Of a stretch of DNA of 64,000 nt, positions 35,964-47,210 are shown in pieces (within the stretch, counting starts at the first letter, position 1; the number at the start of each line of letters is the position of its first letter). Position numbers and translations under genes: made by a program. The DNA is from Scleromitrula shiraiana (lineage: Eukaryota; Ascomycota; Leotiomycetes; Helotiales; Sclerotiniaceae). Location: positions 992,001-1,056,000 of the forward strand of contig JABELC010000003.1 of the NCBI GenBank assembly GCA_028455995.1, in the 5' to 3' direction. The notes beneath the pieces are model-generated. The model saw only the letters and a program-made list of their open reading frames with translations. It did no database searches and was not told the origin of the DNA.

Positions 35964-36431
35964 CTTGACCTATATCACAAAGTCTAATTAGTGAAGGGTT
36001 TGAAAGATCGAATGATCTTGGGACAATTAGAATTTGAATAGTCGCGAAGGTCTTAAAAGATCCAATAATCTTGGGAAAATCAGAATTTAGATAGTCTCGA
36101 ATATCCAACACTTTTTCAAAAGATCTAGTGATCTTAAGACTATGAGAATGAGAAATTGGATGATCACTGAGATCTAACTCTTGATTATGAGGATCTAATC
36201 ACAGGATTCCTTACTTACAGATGACTTTCGATAAGTGGTGAATTCTCCTTAGTTTTGATATGATAAGTGTCAAAAGATTGTAAACTTGCACAAGAGCAAA
36301 TAGCGAATGTAAAGGGGGGGAAAGGATTAGATGGACGAATCCCTTTTTAAGTGAATTGGGAGTTTTCGAAGACCAGAACGTCGATTCGAAGTAAGTAAGT
36401 ATCGAGATCAAGAGAGTGTTGGGGAGAAATA

Positions 36432-36550
36432 AAAGAAAGATGAGAATGGGAATGGGAATGAGAATGAGAATGAGAATGAGAATGAGAATGAGAATGAGAA
36501 TGAGAATGAGAATGAGAATGAGAATGAGAATGAGAATGAGAATGAGAACA
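36432..36550. repeat. (GAGAAT)n hexanucleotide microsatellite
   Basis: About 18 near-perfect copies of GAGAAT (first units GGGAAT), about 450 bp upstream of the Ser-rich gene's start. Purine-rich on the plus strand. The frames it leaves open are compositional artefacts. Confidence 0.9.
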
Positions 36551-36981
36551 AAATGGGAAGAGAAGGGAAGGGAAGGGAAGAGGAGAGTTGAGATGATGAG
36601 ATGAAGAGATGAAGAGATGAAATAGAATGAGATGAGGAAAAGGAAAAATAGAGTTTGAGGGAAGAAAAGGTTAAAATATATGTATGAATTCCCTCCAAAG
36701 CTCTCAAAGGTGAAAAGAGATCAAAGGTGAAGTAAGATGATAAGTAAACACCTCACAAATCTTGGCAATAAGATACTAATTGACTTTGAACCCTTGTAAG
36801 TATTAGGTACCTGAGTACTTTCTCCTCAAATTTAAAGACTAGAGCACTTGAGCTGAATCGAAGAAAATGAGTCCATGAGGTGGTGTGGTGTAGTGTGGTG
36901 TAGTGTGGTGTGGTGTGGTGGAATGAGGAAGGGAAGGAAATGGGGAAAAGTGGAAAGTGGGAAGTGAAGGTGGGTAGGTGG

Positions 36982-37008
36982 ATTATTATTATTATTATTA
37001 TTATTATT

Positions 37009-37039
<31 letters not shown>

Positions 37040-37040
37040 T
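36982..37040. repeat. Compound (ATT)n(CTT)n microsatellite
   Basis: About nine ATT units run directly into about nine CTT units. The T-only third base is shared, so this looks like a single array whose repeat unit changed by one base. Confidence 0.85.
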
Positions 37041-37207
37041 TTCTCATCAAGTTACTATTTCTCGGGTTTCCTTTTTTTCTAAATTCTTTCTACCTCCGAT
37101 TCGGCATCCCCGCTTCCCGTTTATTTGGACAAGAGAAGAAGGAAGTATACCTGAAAGGTAAAGTGGAATGGTCGGTCCTGTATACTATACTACGTACTAT
37201 GTAGATA

Positions 37208-37260
37208 CTTGGTACTTGGTTTTTGGTACTTGCTACTTGGTACTTGGTACTTGGTACTTG
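37208..37260. repeat. GGTACTTG tandem repeat
   Basis: Six imperfect copies of an 7-8 bp unit (TTGGTAC) in intergenic DNA. Confidence 0.7.
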
Positions 37261-38925
37261 AAAAGCAGGTAGGCATCTGGAATAAGCAACTATCCATCTA
37301 CTGAGTAGATACTATCTATCAATGTACCTACCCTTCCAATTGACCTTCTCCAAGTATCAATTCATATATTGATACGTCATATCACTCTTCTATTTACTCA
37401 GTTTGGCATCATCGACTTCAGATAAGGAAAGTAGGTATCTAGATATCTCAATCAGGAAGTTTCAAAGTGACTCTTTTCCAATCCAATCGATCCATTGATC
37501 AACGTCAATATTCAATTCCAATACAAGCAATATACAAAATCAGACTCATCATCATCACCATCTCCATTATTATCATCACCACCATCCACTTTCCTCCGTT
37601 TCATCAAAGCAAGCACCCGAGTCCGTACCAAACGTCCCCAGAAAGGATAAAAATCTACATCCAAACCAGCTGACAAACGAACTCTCCTCGATGCAAAAAG
37701 GTAAAACCCTTGCCACTATTCTCACTCAAGTGGATTACCAATCTCGTTGTCTCTCAAAGACATGAGCGAGTATGTACAAACGAACTTACACTGTAAGTAA
37801 TGTGATGTGATACACCGACCCTAGCCCTTCCTAGTCTCATCACACAACATGACTTCCGTTCGTATCACCTACTAAAAGGTAACCCGCATAGCCGTCCGTC
37901 TCTCCACTAGATAGCGCAGAGGAAATGCAGAGCAATGCAGCCATCCGTCACTTGATAAGCTTGTTTCTGCCTTGCTAATCACAACTGCGCGGCCCGTCGT
38001 TGCATACATACATACATAACATACATACAGATATCATATTTTGATTTGATTGATGCCAAGGGTCCCGTTAGGAAACTAACTTGAATCCGCTTACTAGCTA
38101 GGTATGATATGTAAGCTATGTAAGGTACTCCCTCCATTAAAATACGCCGTGTGACATGCATGGATATCAAAATGCACCGTTGACCGCAAAGTCCATACAT
38201 ACCTACATACATACACCCAATGCCTACATTTCTTTTCTTTCCCATTCCAATATTCACAATCGCAGTATCCGTCCCATATAATACCATATGTATCACCTAA
38301 ATGTGACTCGAACATTCCGTTTCAGTCATAGACCCGGAGGATATTCACCCACTAGAGAACTAATAAAATAACGGATAATAGATAATAGATACATATCGGA
38401 TGGCATGACTTCCATATCCTGTACTTTACTACTGTATGTATGATTGATTACGTTAACTTCAACATCTCATTCCGTTCCATTCCATTCCGTAGAGGTAGGT
38501 AGGTCAATCTCGAGCCTTGGCACATTGGCCTGAAGTCACAAGAAGATATAGAAATAGAATCGAGTTCATGATTGGAAAAATATCCCCGATAATCAGGGTA
38601 ACCAGTGATTGAAAATCGTGAATCCATACCTCTCGTTTGCAATACCATTCCACTCCATTTCGTTTGCAGCCATCACACCATACCAAAAGCCAAGCTCCCA
38701 AACGCCTTACTTACTTACTTACTCCCTCACCGACCTTCAAAGATCGACACTCCAAACAAACAAACATACGAACACCATTCGTGAGTGGTTACCAATCGCC
38801 GGGTAGACGCAAAATCAAACTCAACCTTGGATATCCCTACTACAGTACGATACGCAATCGGAAGATGGTAGCACATGTTCATAAGTGCAATCTCGGAAGG
38901 CTGCAGTTATCCATTTCCAATTCAT

Positions 38926-40398
38926 TTATTCGGCCTTCTTGCCTGCTTTTTGCGACCCTGACCCGGGTGATGTTGAAGTTACCTGAGTCATATGCGTACC
39001 ATTGCCTTCGATATCAGCAGCCCACAAAGCGGCACCGACTAAGAAAGAGGTCGTTAGTTAGTGATAATTTCACATCACGAGATAAGTATGGGGGATACAT
39101 ACCTGTATTGGTGAAGGAGAATAGAATTGAGGCGACGGGGATCAACTCTAGCAAAGTAGCAACGGTACCGAATCTATCTCACAGTTAGTTAGGTAGTCAT
39201 ACAGAGCAGAAAATTAAACCAAGAAGGGCTCGGATATTAATTTTGTTTGAGGGACCTGTCAAAGACACTTCCTCGGCTTCTTGCATCTGCAAACTCTGAT
39301 CAACAGAGACAGAGTGATAAACTATGCGGGTTACAGGGATGCAAATTTTCTCCCCACATAATCTAATAACCGTCCGTTTGGATCTTGCAACAAAGATGTG
39401 ATATCTCAAGATATGTCGATGTATCTATGTTTTAATAATCGAAATTTGAAAGATGCCAACAAAAGTAGTAGAAATGGGGGAAGTAAAAATTTAACTTACG
39501 CAGTATATGCCGCAGTATGCTCCTTTACCCACTCCTCCTTCTGCGCTCCTGACCAGCCCTTCAATTGAAAGTACTATCCAACAGTTTTGTTAGCCAAATG
39601 CCTCTTCAAGGTCTCAACGCAAGTTTTCAAAACCTACTCTAGCATGCACAACATTACCCCTAGACTTCCCCTGAAGCCCAACAAACATAACCGTTCCCAC
39701 CACCGGGATGAAGTTCAACGGCAAATACATCAGATACCTCACCAAACCCGCAAAACTATATTTCTCTCCCACCCCCTTAAAAGCCTTTCCCAACTTCCTC
39801 ATTGGATCTCCAAATTTCCCCCGCTTAACCTCTCGTCCCCCTTGCACAACTTCCGTTTGTCCCTTTGAAATCATCACTCCATCAAAAGTATCCATGAGCG
39901 CATCAGAAATGAGGAATGTCTTTGAGAGCATAGTAATCAGAGTACTAGATTCGGAGAGCGTAAGGAGAATGGTAGAGAATGCGGCGAGGGGACCGTTGGT
40001 GAAGATTAGGATGGCGAGTTGAGGGAGGTAGGTAAAGACGAACATGAAAGTTACGACGATGGCGGAGAGGGAGAGTGTTGGGACGAGCTTGGATAGAAGG
40101 GGTTTCCATAGATCGCGATGGGAAAGGAAGTAGAATATTCCCTGTATTATTCATTTGTTAGAGGATTTGCACACAACATAATAATTGAAGATGTTATGAA
40201 CAATGGTTTACGAACCTTAATAGGATACAGATATGCACCACTGATTGCTGCCGATCGTGCCAACTCCCTCACTTTCTCAAAATCCTCCTTCCTGTACACA
40301 GAAACCGTTAGGAAAATCTCCCATCATCGAGAATAAAAGATCTCAACTTACGCAACCTCCTTCGCCTTAGCACCAGTCTTTTCCATTGCGCCAGCCAT
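38926..40398 (-). CDS. EI24 / RRT8-LDS-type multi-pass membrane protein, 294 aa
   Basis: Six exons (minus): 40398-40352, 40291-40216, 40141-39638, 39573-39500, 39173-39103, 39038-38926; 885 nt, frame closed. The encoded protein starts MAGAMEKTGAKAKEVA and has several hydrophobic segments. One is TFMFVFTYLPQLAILIF, and a later one is YLPLNFIPVVGTVMFVG with the following QGKSRGNVVHARYFQLKG block. The last helical part is LLELIPVASILFSFTNT, followed by VGAALWAADIE. This pattern matches fungal relatives of yeast Rrt8/Lds1/Lds2 (EI24 superfamily), which localise to lipid droplets or spore-wall-associated membranes. The C-terminus is Ser/Lys-rich. The biochemical role is unknown. Three inverted repeats lie in its upstream region (40613-40978). 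Confidence 0.85.
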
Positions 40399-40612
40399 TT
40401 TCAAAGTATTTATTTAATTGCTGTTGTCCAAATGGATTGAAGAATCACTTCCAAATATCAATAACAGAATAAACAGAGATTTTGCTAGAAACAAATGTAC
40501 TTTCCATTCTATTTTGTTCCAAGACGCCAATCAACAACAAAGTTAAAAATTCTAGATTCCTGCTTTGCTTCGATCAATGCCAAAGAAGAAACCTACGTCA
40601 TCGTTTGCTTGG

Positions 40613-40658
40613 CTGCAAGTGCGGGTTAGGCCCCGCCCGCTCCGCCCCGCACTTGCAG
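40613..40658. repeat. GC-rich perfect inverted repeat, 13-bp arms
   Basis: CTGCAAGTGCGGG (40613-40625) and CCCGCACTTGCAG (40646-40658) are exact reverse complements around a 20-base GC-rich spacer. Possible hairpin, TIR-like remnant or dimeric binding site. It is about 215 bp upstream of the EI24-type start codon. Confidence 0.8.
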
Positions 40659-40836
40659 AAATGCAGAAATTTCCCATCATATTTTTTTTGCTTATTTCGA
40701 GATCATCCCTATGTTGAGTATCTCCGGGGCTGTCTACTTAGGCACCTTGCGGCGTAGAACACTTGTCTAGGAATTACTTGGCATGAGGATCATATTATCA
40801 TTTGGAATTTTGATACCCGATCTATATCGCGATGGT

Positions 40837-40868
40837 GATAATATCGGTATTCCGATTCCGATATTATC
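40837..40868. repeat. Perfect inverted repeat, 11-bp arms
   Basis: GATAATATCGG (40837-40847) pairs with CCGATATTATC (40858-40868) across a 10-base loop. Confidence 0.75.
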
Positions 40869-40938
40869 GCCCGAACCTTCTCTTCCTACCCGACAGTCAA
40901 TATACAAAAAAGAAGGCATCTCATACATCTCAAGACAT

Positions 40939-40978
40939 CGGCCTCGCCTGAGCCAAAAATATCTCGACGTCGAGGCCG
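40939..40978. repeat. Inverted repeat CGGCCTCG / CGAGGCCG
   Basis: Eight-base arms at 40939-40946 and 40971-40978 with a 24-base spacer. It includes the palindrome TCGACGTCGA next to the right arm. Confidence 0.6.
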
Positions 40979-41593
40979 GGGCGTTTCTTATCTCTGCGTA
41001 CAACATATACTATGTTTAGGTACCTATGCAAAGGAGATATACACTCTGGCGTGGCCGAAGCGAAAAAATGAGTTGTACGAGTGACATACATATCAGGTAA
41101 GCTTATGTTGAATCAACTAACTACGCCTCTCAATATTGAGGCTATTGATTTTTCATCCCATCTAAAGGCGATGTTGTACAAAAATGGTGCCTAGACATCA
41201 TGTCATTGGCTATCGCACTAACAAAGATGTTGTTGGTGGTGGTGACATGAAACTCAGACCACGTCTATGTCAACTTCAAACAAGATCACCTAAATTTATC
41301 ACGATGATTTCACAGCCAAGATACTTGAGTGTATTATATATAGATTTTATTTGGGACAGTCATCTACACTCTAAGGTAGTGGGAGTGACTTCTCCAGGAT
41401 CTAAAGATTCTAAACAATAGGGACGACCGTGCTAGGTATTATCTCCCTGTATTTTAACGCCCTCAACTCCTTGCTATGATTCATCCCGATTCATCAATTC
41501 CAATTTTCAGCCAGAAACGCCGTTCACAATATGTACCCATGCCGAGGAGAAAGAAAGAAAGTCGTGGAAAAAATCAAATCATGGCGAGTGCCA

Positions 41594-42520
41594 TTACGCT
41601 CCGACAACAATATTCTCAATCTTCTCCTCGCTCATGTGCACTTTTTCCAAAGCAGCAGTCAATTCCTCTTGTTGTTTCTTTTGCTCCATCTCAAGCAAGT
41701 ATTGTGCATACTTCGACCTCTTGTTATGAATTCCACATTCCGTCTTTTCAGTTCCCTTCCATCTTCCAGCACGTTCATCCTCCCCTTCGTTTACCGGCTC
41801 AGTCGAGTGCCAGTCCCCAACGCTCTTGTATCCTTGATCCAATAGATCATTATATGGAACATTATGTTCCTTGATATATTGTTGGACCTCCTTGAAACTC
41901 CATCCTGCCAAGGGGTTGATCTTAATCAAACCAGCCTCATCCACCTCAACGATGTCCAAGCTTTCTCTCTTAGCACCCTGACTCCTTCTTCTACCAGTCA
42001 AGACAGCGGCAACATCCAATTCGTTGTATGCACGTTGAGCAGGCTCAACCTTTGCCACCCAGTCGTAGAGATCAGCATTAGTCTTCCATAATTCCTTTCC
42101 CTGTTTTGCCTCAAAGTCTTCAACGGTGTTGCATCCTTCTGGTTTGTAGACATGCAAGTTAACATTTGGGTATCTCTTCTTCGTCTTCTCAACCAAGTCA
42201 AGCGTCTCCTTAAAGTGGTACAAGGTATCGAGGAAGATGGCATCGATACTTGGTAGTTCAGGTGTCTCCTTTTGCAATTTGCTCAGCATATCCAATGTGA
42301 CGAGTCCCGTTACTCCGAAAGCGGTGGTTTGGTAGAGATTTGGGAATGTGAGTTTTGCCCATCTGAGAATCTCCATTGGTTGAAGGTCATTGAGTGTAGA
42401 GTTTATGTATTTTAAATGAGCTTTTGTGAGGAGGATTTTAGGAAGAGTGCTGTGTGATGAGGCACCAGAGGCATAGCCTGACTCGAGGTTCGAGGCGGAG
42501 GATTCGCGATGAAGTCCCAT
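41594..42520 (-). CDS. met16: Phosphoadenylyl-sulfate (PAPS) reductase, 308 aa
   Basis: Reduces PAPS to sulfite and adenosine 3',5'-bisphosphate with thioredoxin, in cytosolic sulfate assimilation. Single exon. The start at 42520 (MGLHRESSAS) is chosen because homologous sequence starts soon after; the frame continues open upstream to 42730 but that part is hydrophobic and unlike the family. Features are the ATP-pyrophosphatase-like fold with TTAFGVTGLVTLDML, DAIFLDTLYHFKET, KPEGCNTVEDFEAKQG, the LTGRRRSQGAKRESL arginine loop, INPLAGWSF and the catalytic Cys262 in KTECGIH. The length is close to yeast Met16 (261) plus a short N-terminal extension. No extra Cys pairs of the Fe-S APS-reductase type are seen, consistent with PAPS use. 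ATP sulfurylase starts about 21 kb away. A Cys3-like site lies about 800 bp upstream. Confidence 0.95.
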   Translation of the reverse strand: MGLHRESSASNLESGYASGASSHSTLPKILLTKAHLKYINSTLNDLQPMEILRWAKLTFPNLYQTTAFGVTGLVTLDMLSKLQKETPELPSIDAIFLDTLYHFKETLDLVEKTKKRYPNVNLHVYKPEGCNTVEDFEAKQGKELWKTNADLYDWVAKVEPAQRAYNELDVAAVLTGRRRSQGAKRESLDIVEVDEAGLIKINPLAGWSFKEVQQYIKEHNVPYNDLLDQGYKSVGDWHSTEPVNEGEDERAGRWKGTEKTECGIHNKRSKYAQYLLEMEQKKQQEELTAALEKVHMSEEKIENIVVGA

Positions 42521-44622
42521 ATTGTCGAATATTATTTCTTCTTCGTTGAGAAGAGTAAAGATTTTCTTCTTAGGTTGATTGAGGAGCAAGAAACAAAAAG
42601 CCAAGCAAATCGGCTGATGTGGTCTAGACAGGAGAAAACAGCTTTGTTTTGAGTACTTGAGAAATATAAACAATCTTTTCAAGTTCAACTTTGTAACAAT
42701 GATATAAAGTTGACAGTGGACAGACAGCAAGAGATATAAAGTGATATAAAATAATAAAGTGTCTATCAGTAAGGTGTAATTTCCCTCCCGATGATGTGAT
42801 TCGGAGTGACTATTTCACAAAGAGAAAGATAAAGGGAAGGTTTACTTTTTAGATGATAATATAGTATAAAAGTATAGTCGTAGATGGGAGCACACAATCA
42901 AAGGAGCCAAATTATCACAAGATAAGGTAATATGAAAATAAAAGAGCAAGTAAAATGAGAAAGTGAGAAGTAGGAAAAGAAGAAGAGGGAGGTGGGAGAA
43001 ATCCGTATATATTCCTCCAACTAGTAGCAATCTTTCAAGACTCCAAACCAAACCAAACCAAACCATTCTTCACTACTTACTACTTACTACTTACTACTAA
43101 TGTGCAAAAATGAAAAAAGTGGGAACTCACGCAAAAGCACGACATTTCACTATGATTATTATTATTATTATTATCATTATTATTATTATTACAAACCTAA
43201 AGATGAATGAAAATGGCTGAAGAATCCATTTCTTCCATATGATTCAGGAACTAAAAAATCCATCTAGTAGAGTGCAAGCAAGCCATATACTGGTTAGTGC
43301 TGTACCAAGCGAATGGTATCATCAAAGCGATTTCATACACCAAGGCACCACAGGCCAAAAAAGAAAAAAGAAAAAAGAATCGATTATGAAGAAATGGCGT
43401 GATTGACGCTAGTAGGGATCTGGATAGTTTGTATTTTACTATGAAGACGACATTTGTGATTATTAATTTTTGCGGTTTGGAGAGTTGGTTGTGGAATTAT
43501 TATATGGAATGGATGGATGGATGGGTTGTAACATTATTGATATCTATCTTATTATTTCATATTTCATTACTGTTACTGTATTAGGCGTGAGGCTCGAGAG
43601 TTTTTCTTCCCGTTCCTGGATCGAAGACTGATCTCGAGTGACGATGATGACGACGACGATGATGATGATGATGATGATGCAAAACTTCGATATTTCTATT
43701 GATGAATATATTTTCCCTATAATTTTCCTACCGTAAAAGTCAAAGGATGAATGAATATATCCAGCATCTCCACATCCCATTCCAAATCCCTCTGTATCAG
43801 TGATCGGAATTACAAATCTATCTGCCCTGCCTTAATTCACACACGCCCCATGAACTTGACCACTCACTAACCTAAAAATCTATCCTTGCTTTGCTCGCTT
43901 GCTCGCTTGCCCCTTGATGACACAATCATCTTGGGAAAGCACGCAATGTCACATGATATCAATTTTGGGTTCCATCTTACAAAGAAACTTTTGGTGTATG
44001 AAGTGAAGGCGGGCACCAAGGAAAGGAAACACTACCGAATAATGCTTGAGAGGTCGGGGCGTTTGATCGGATTGTTTGATTGGTGATGCGATGTGATGCG
44101 ATGCTTGGGTTGTTTTGTTCTGTTTTGTGATGGGTGGATGAGGATGAGGATGTGGATGTGGATGTGGGATTTATGGCTTTGATTATCTTTAATGCCGTGA
44201 CTGGTGCCGTGCGTTGTACGAAGAGATATGCAATACGGCAATGCTGTTATAAAGTGCAACTGTGGATGGCAGGATATTGGGTAGCTTAGATATCATCATG
44301 GATGATTTACCCAGATCGGGTGGATCGGGATTAGAATGGAGATGAGGGAGATGATCAAGATGGTTGATTAGGTTGGAAGTTGTCAGTAGTAGTCAGTTTG
44401 TGTCGACTTTCAAGTGAGTACATACTGTACTGTTACAACTGTATGCAAAGACCAATACACCACTCATTGCAGATGCATAAAGTTGTGCTTCTTAATGAAC
44501 GAACCTTTCTACTTTAACATTTTTAACTTGTGACCAAAGATAGCACGCACTCTTTCCCCAGTACCAATATATCAATCTTTTTACATGTTTTTGTTATGAG
44601 ATACATGTGATTTGACCCTCGT
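42521..44622. other. Intergenic region upstream of PAPS reductase
   Basis: About 2.1 kb. It includes the PAPS reductase promoter with a Cys3-type site at 43313-43322, (ATT)n at about 43150-43193, and GATGAC/GAT trinucleotide repeats at about 43643-43678. The right end is the 3' flank of the degenerate oxygenase gene. No gene is seen. Confidence 0.6.
43313..43322. promoter_or_regulatory. Cys3/MetR-type palindrome ATGGTATCAT
   Basis: A full match to ATGRYRYCAT, the site described for Neurospora CYS3, the bZIP activator of sulfur-assimilation genes. It lies about 790 bp upstream of the PAPS reductase start codon (minus gene). One 10-mer match can occur by chance in a window this size, so support is suggestive. 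Confidence 0.4.
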
Positions 44623-46584
44623 TCAATTTTCGACAAACTTCCTTTCATTTCTGGCTGGTATCTGAACCAGAATTACCGCAGTGGAATACAACGTTCGTGT
44701 TGAGGCATGATCTTCTCCATCATCCCAAACATATGATTTCTCGACTGCTGCTACCTGTCTTTCATTGGGATCTTTGTTGAGCCAATTCACATCCCTGAAC
44801 TCTTTGAACGGCCACCAACCATCGAGAAGCTCCTAACTGATATTAGCAGCTGTTATTTGATTTTCATGCCAAGAACGAGCAATTACAAATATTGTCTCTT
44901 CATTTTCTTCTTCGTATCCATAAGCATATTCGGTCTCCCCAAACTCGTTTCTCACTATAGTAATATTGTCATCTTCGTCTTTGTCCTCATTGTATTCACC
45001 ATCAGTGTCATCGATTACCAAGTAATCATAGTCTACTGCAGGGCCAACAATCACATCGAGCCCCAGTGAAGTAAAGACACTGAACAGGGCCATATCGATA
45101 CCTTTCAAAGCATATGGCATACGCTACTGAGTACCTTTTCTATTGTGAGAATAAGAGTGGACACAATAAAACCCCAGTGTTCCACCTACCAATACAGTTA
45201 ATGTTGAATATCATGTCTACAGAAGTGATCCCACTTATCCTTTTTCATAAAAGGAGGTTGATTCAAGACCGTCCGTACAGCTTCATACAATGGCGATAAT
45301 TTGGGGTCGGCTGTTGGATTATTCTTCAGCACACTACCAACCTGTTGAGAAATATACAAGCTGTACGTTAAAGTTACAAGATGACCGTTTGTGACCTGGA
45401 GAACTTCATATTCGCAGCCATTACAGAAGACTGCCCATTGTATACCTTTTGATTCGTCGTTCCGGTCGAAATAGGTGGTGTATCCATTTCGTGTGACTCG
45501 GAGTTCACCCCCTAACATAAATTTAATATTGAATATGAAGAGAGTAGATTGGGTGTACCAGTCTGTATGTTTGCGAGGAAGACAAACCACCAGAGTGCCG
45601 AATTGTTTAGTGCTTCGGACTGTACCGAGATGTGTCTTAAACTTTTCGCCTGGCCCAGAATGGATCTTACAGCGATCTATGTTAGCTAAACCAGCAACCT
45701 TGGGTTGCTAGGAAAAAAACTCACGTTTGATTCGTAGAGCTCCGAAACAATTCCTCGATGTTCCTCTCTTTCCTCTAAAAAATCATGAAAGAGATCTGGA
45801 AGCAAAAGCTGAGCAATAGCATCAAGAATTCCATAATCATGAGGGTGGAAGTCAATGGAAAACCACTTTCTGTTAAGTTTCTTGGCTTTGTGGTAGGTCT
45901 TGACAAACACGTCTTGTTCATCCAGCTCAAATGCACCCGATTCAAAAGTCTTGAGGAGTTCCTCAAAGGATGTTGAGTGCTCTGGTATATGGAACAATGT
46001 CTTCTCTGATGAAGTGTCTGACTTTGAGTCCCATCGCAGTGAGATTGGTGGGGCCGCTTTTGGAAGGCCGTTACTCGAGTCTGTTACAAATTTCAGTTAG
46101 TAATATAAAGCAAATATCGATTCGAGGAAATCGAGGTCATCTTGAGATTTGGAGGTAGGATTTGCACAACAACTAGTTTAACCCCCCATCGATTTTCTAG
46201 CGTTTCGAATAATTATCAAGATTCGAGATCAAACTGAACAACGGCCATATTATAGAATTCGGATGGCTCCAATTTGAATTATTATGGGAGGCTATCCCTA
46301 GCGCCTCAAACTGCTGCATACAGAAATGGCGTATCGCTGTTGAATTCCGAATGTGCTGGCTCACCTTTTCCAGTCAAAAGTTTAACAGCTGCGGAAATTG
46401 GAATGTTTCCGCCACAGCAGTAATTTGCACTTTCTTTAGATATATCAACAGCAGCTTTCACTTGCTTGAGAACTTGCTCTTCAGCAAGGTCCACTAAACT
46501 CTTAACTTTCTTGACTTTCTTAGTCTTAGAAGGACCTGGAGAAGTAGAGTCTTGATCAGATGAAGGGGGAGTTGAATTCGCCAT
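44623..46584 (-). pseudogene. Degenerate fungal 2OG-Fe(II) oxygenase-like gene
   Basis: Pieces on the minus strand line up with a family of fungal 2OG-Fe(II) oxygenase-domain proteins. Exon 1 is 46584-46365 (start MANSTPP; an upstream ATG at 46608 is possible). Exon 2 starts near 46081 (ISLRWDSKSDTSS) and ends SELYESN before a GTGAGT donor. Next come SGPGEKFKTHLGTVRS, FGTLVVCLPRKHT, GELRVTRNGY, IQWAVFCNGCEYEVL, GHLVTLTYSLY, FYCVHSYSH, MPYALKGIDMALF and a C-terminal WPFKEFRDVNW and TLYSTAVIL, stop 44623-44625. Two lesions are seen. The expected donor at 45238 reads ATAAGT rather than GTAAGT, leaving an in-frame stop. A TAG at 45124-45126 precedes MPYALKGID. Active-site residues are also changed: HxD reads HLG, the distal His is Tyr in CEYEV, and the 2OG-binding Arg is Leu in GHLVT. 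Decay or a non-enzymatic remnant is inferred. Confidence 0.65.
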
Positions 46585-47210
46585 GGTCAGGTCAATCACA
46601 GGAACCAAACCTCGATGAGATGAAGGTGAAGATGAAGTTAGCTCAGCAAGTAGAGTAAGAAAAGAACCAAGAAATTAAAAGAGGAGAAATGTGCAAGTCA
46701 CTTAATGGAAAGAGAGGCAAACAGTTTGTTTATTCTGTGAAGCAAACACTAACATATGAAAGCATAATACTGCAGGAGGGCGTAATGATAGAAATAGTGA
46801 CCAAAGAATATCATAGGCTATTGATTGAATTTGAGCCAATAGGTTAGACAGGCAAGGAAAAGCAAGCATGCACGCAAGGACTGGATGGAGTATAAAAAAA
46901 AGAAAGTAAACATTGCAGACTGTCTACAAAGATTGTGACCTATGGTTGAATATACATATAATCTGAAGTTTAACATTCGTCTAGCAGAAGAAGCCATACA
47001 TAAATGTCGTATAGTAGAGGAAGCTTTCATCGGATACAGAATGATCAACCCCTGCCTATGAGGGCTGTAACCGCTAACCTATCAAAGCTTAGCGTCTTGT
47101 GCAACACTATCTTACCCCTCCATTATTGATCCTCACAACCCAAGCACAACTATTTACTCACCAAGAACTTCTAAATTATTCAAAGGAGATATTGAAAGCT
47201 CTTGAACATC
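46585..47210. other. Divergent promoter region
   Basis: About 600 bp between the degenerate oxygenase gene (minus) and phosphoserine phosphatase (plus). No other gene, RNA or notable repeat is seen. Confidence 0.6.

Larger units (their letters stand above)
35964..38925. other. Intergenic region with several microsatellites
   Basis: About 3 kb with no convincing gene. It holds a (GAGAAT)n array at 36432-36550, GTGGT/GTAGT repeats at 36880-36920, (ATT)n then (CTT)n at 36982-37040, and a GGTACTTG tandem at 37208-37260. The left part is the promoter of the Ser-rich gene; the right part is the 3' flank of the EI24-type gene. Confidence 0.6.
40399..41593. other. Intergenic region with three inverted repeats
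   Basis: Lies between the start of the EI24-type gene and the 3' end of PAPS reductase. It contains a GC-rich 13-bp inverted repeat (40613-40658), an 11-bp one (40837-40868) and an 8-bp one (40939-40978). No gene is seen. The GC content of the first is striking against the AT-rich surroundings. Confidence 0.6.

Noticed and set aside
36408..36707. Ser/Phe repeat frame and its Met/Arg counterpart
   Set aside because: Both are produced by the (GAGAAT)n microsatellite, not a gene.
42521..42730. In-frame upstream extension of PAPS reductase by 70 codons
   Set aside because: The extension is hydrophobic and AT-rich, unlike the family, and the 42520 ATG gives the expected protein; treated as 5' leader.
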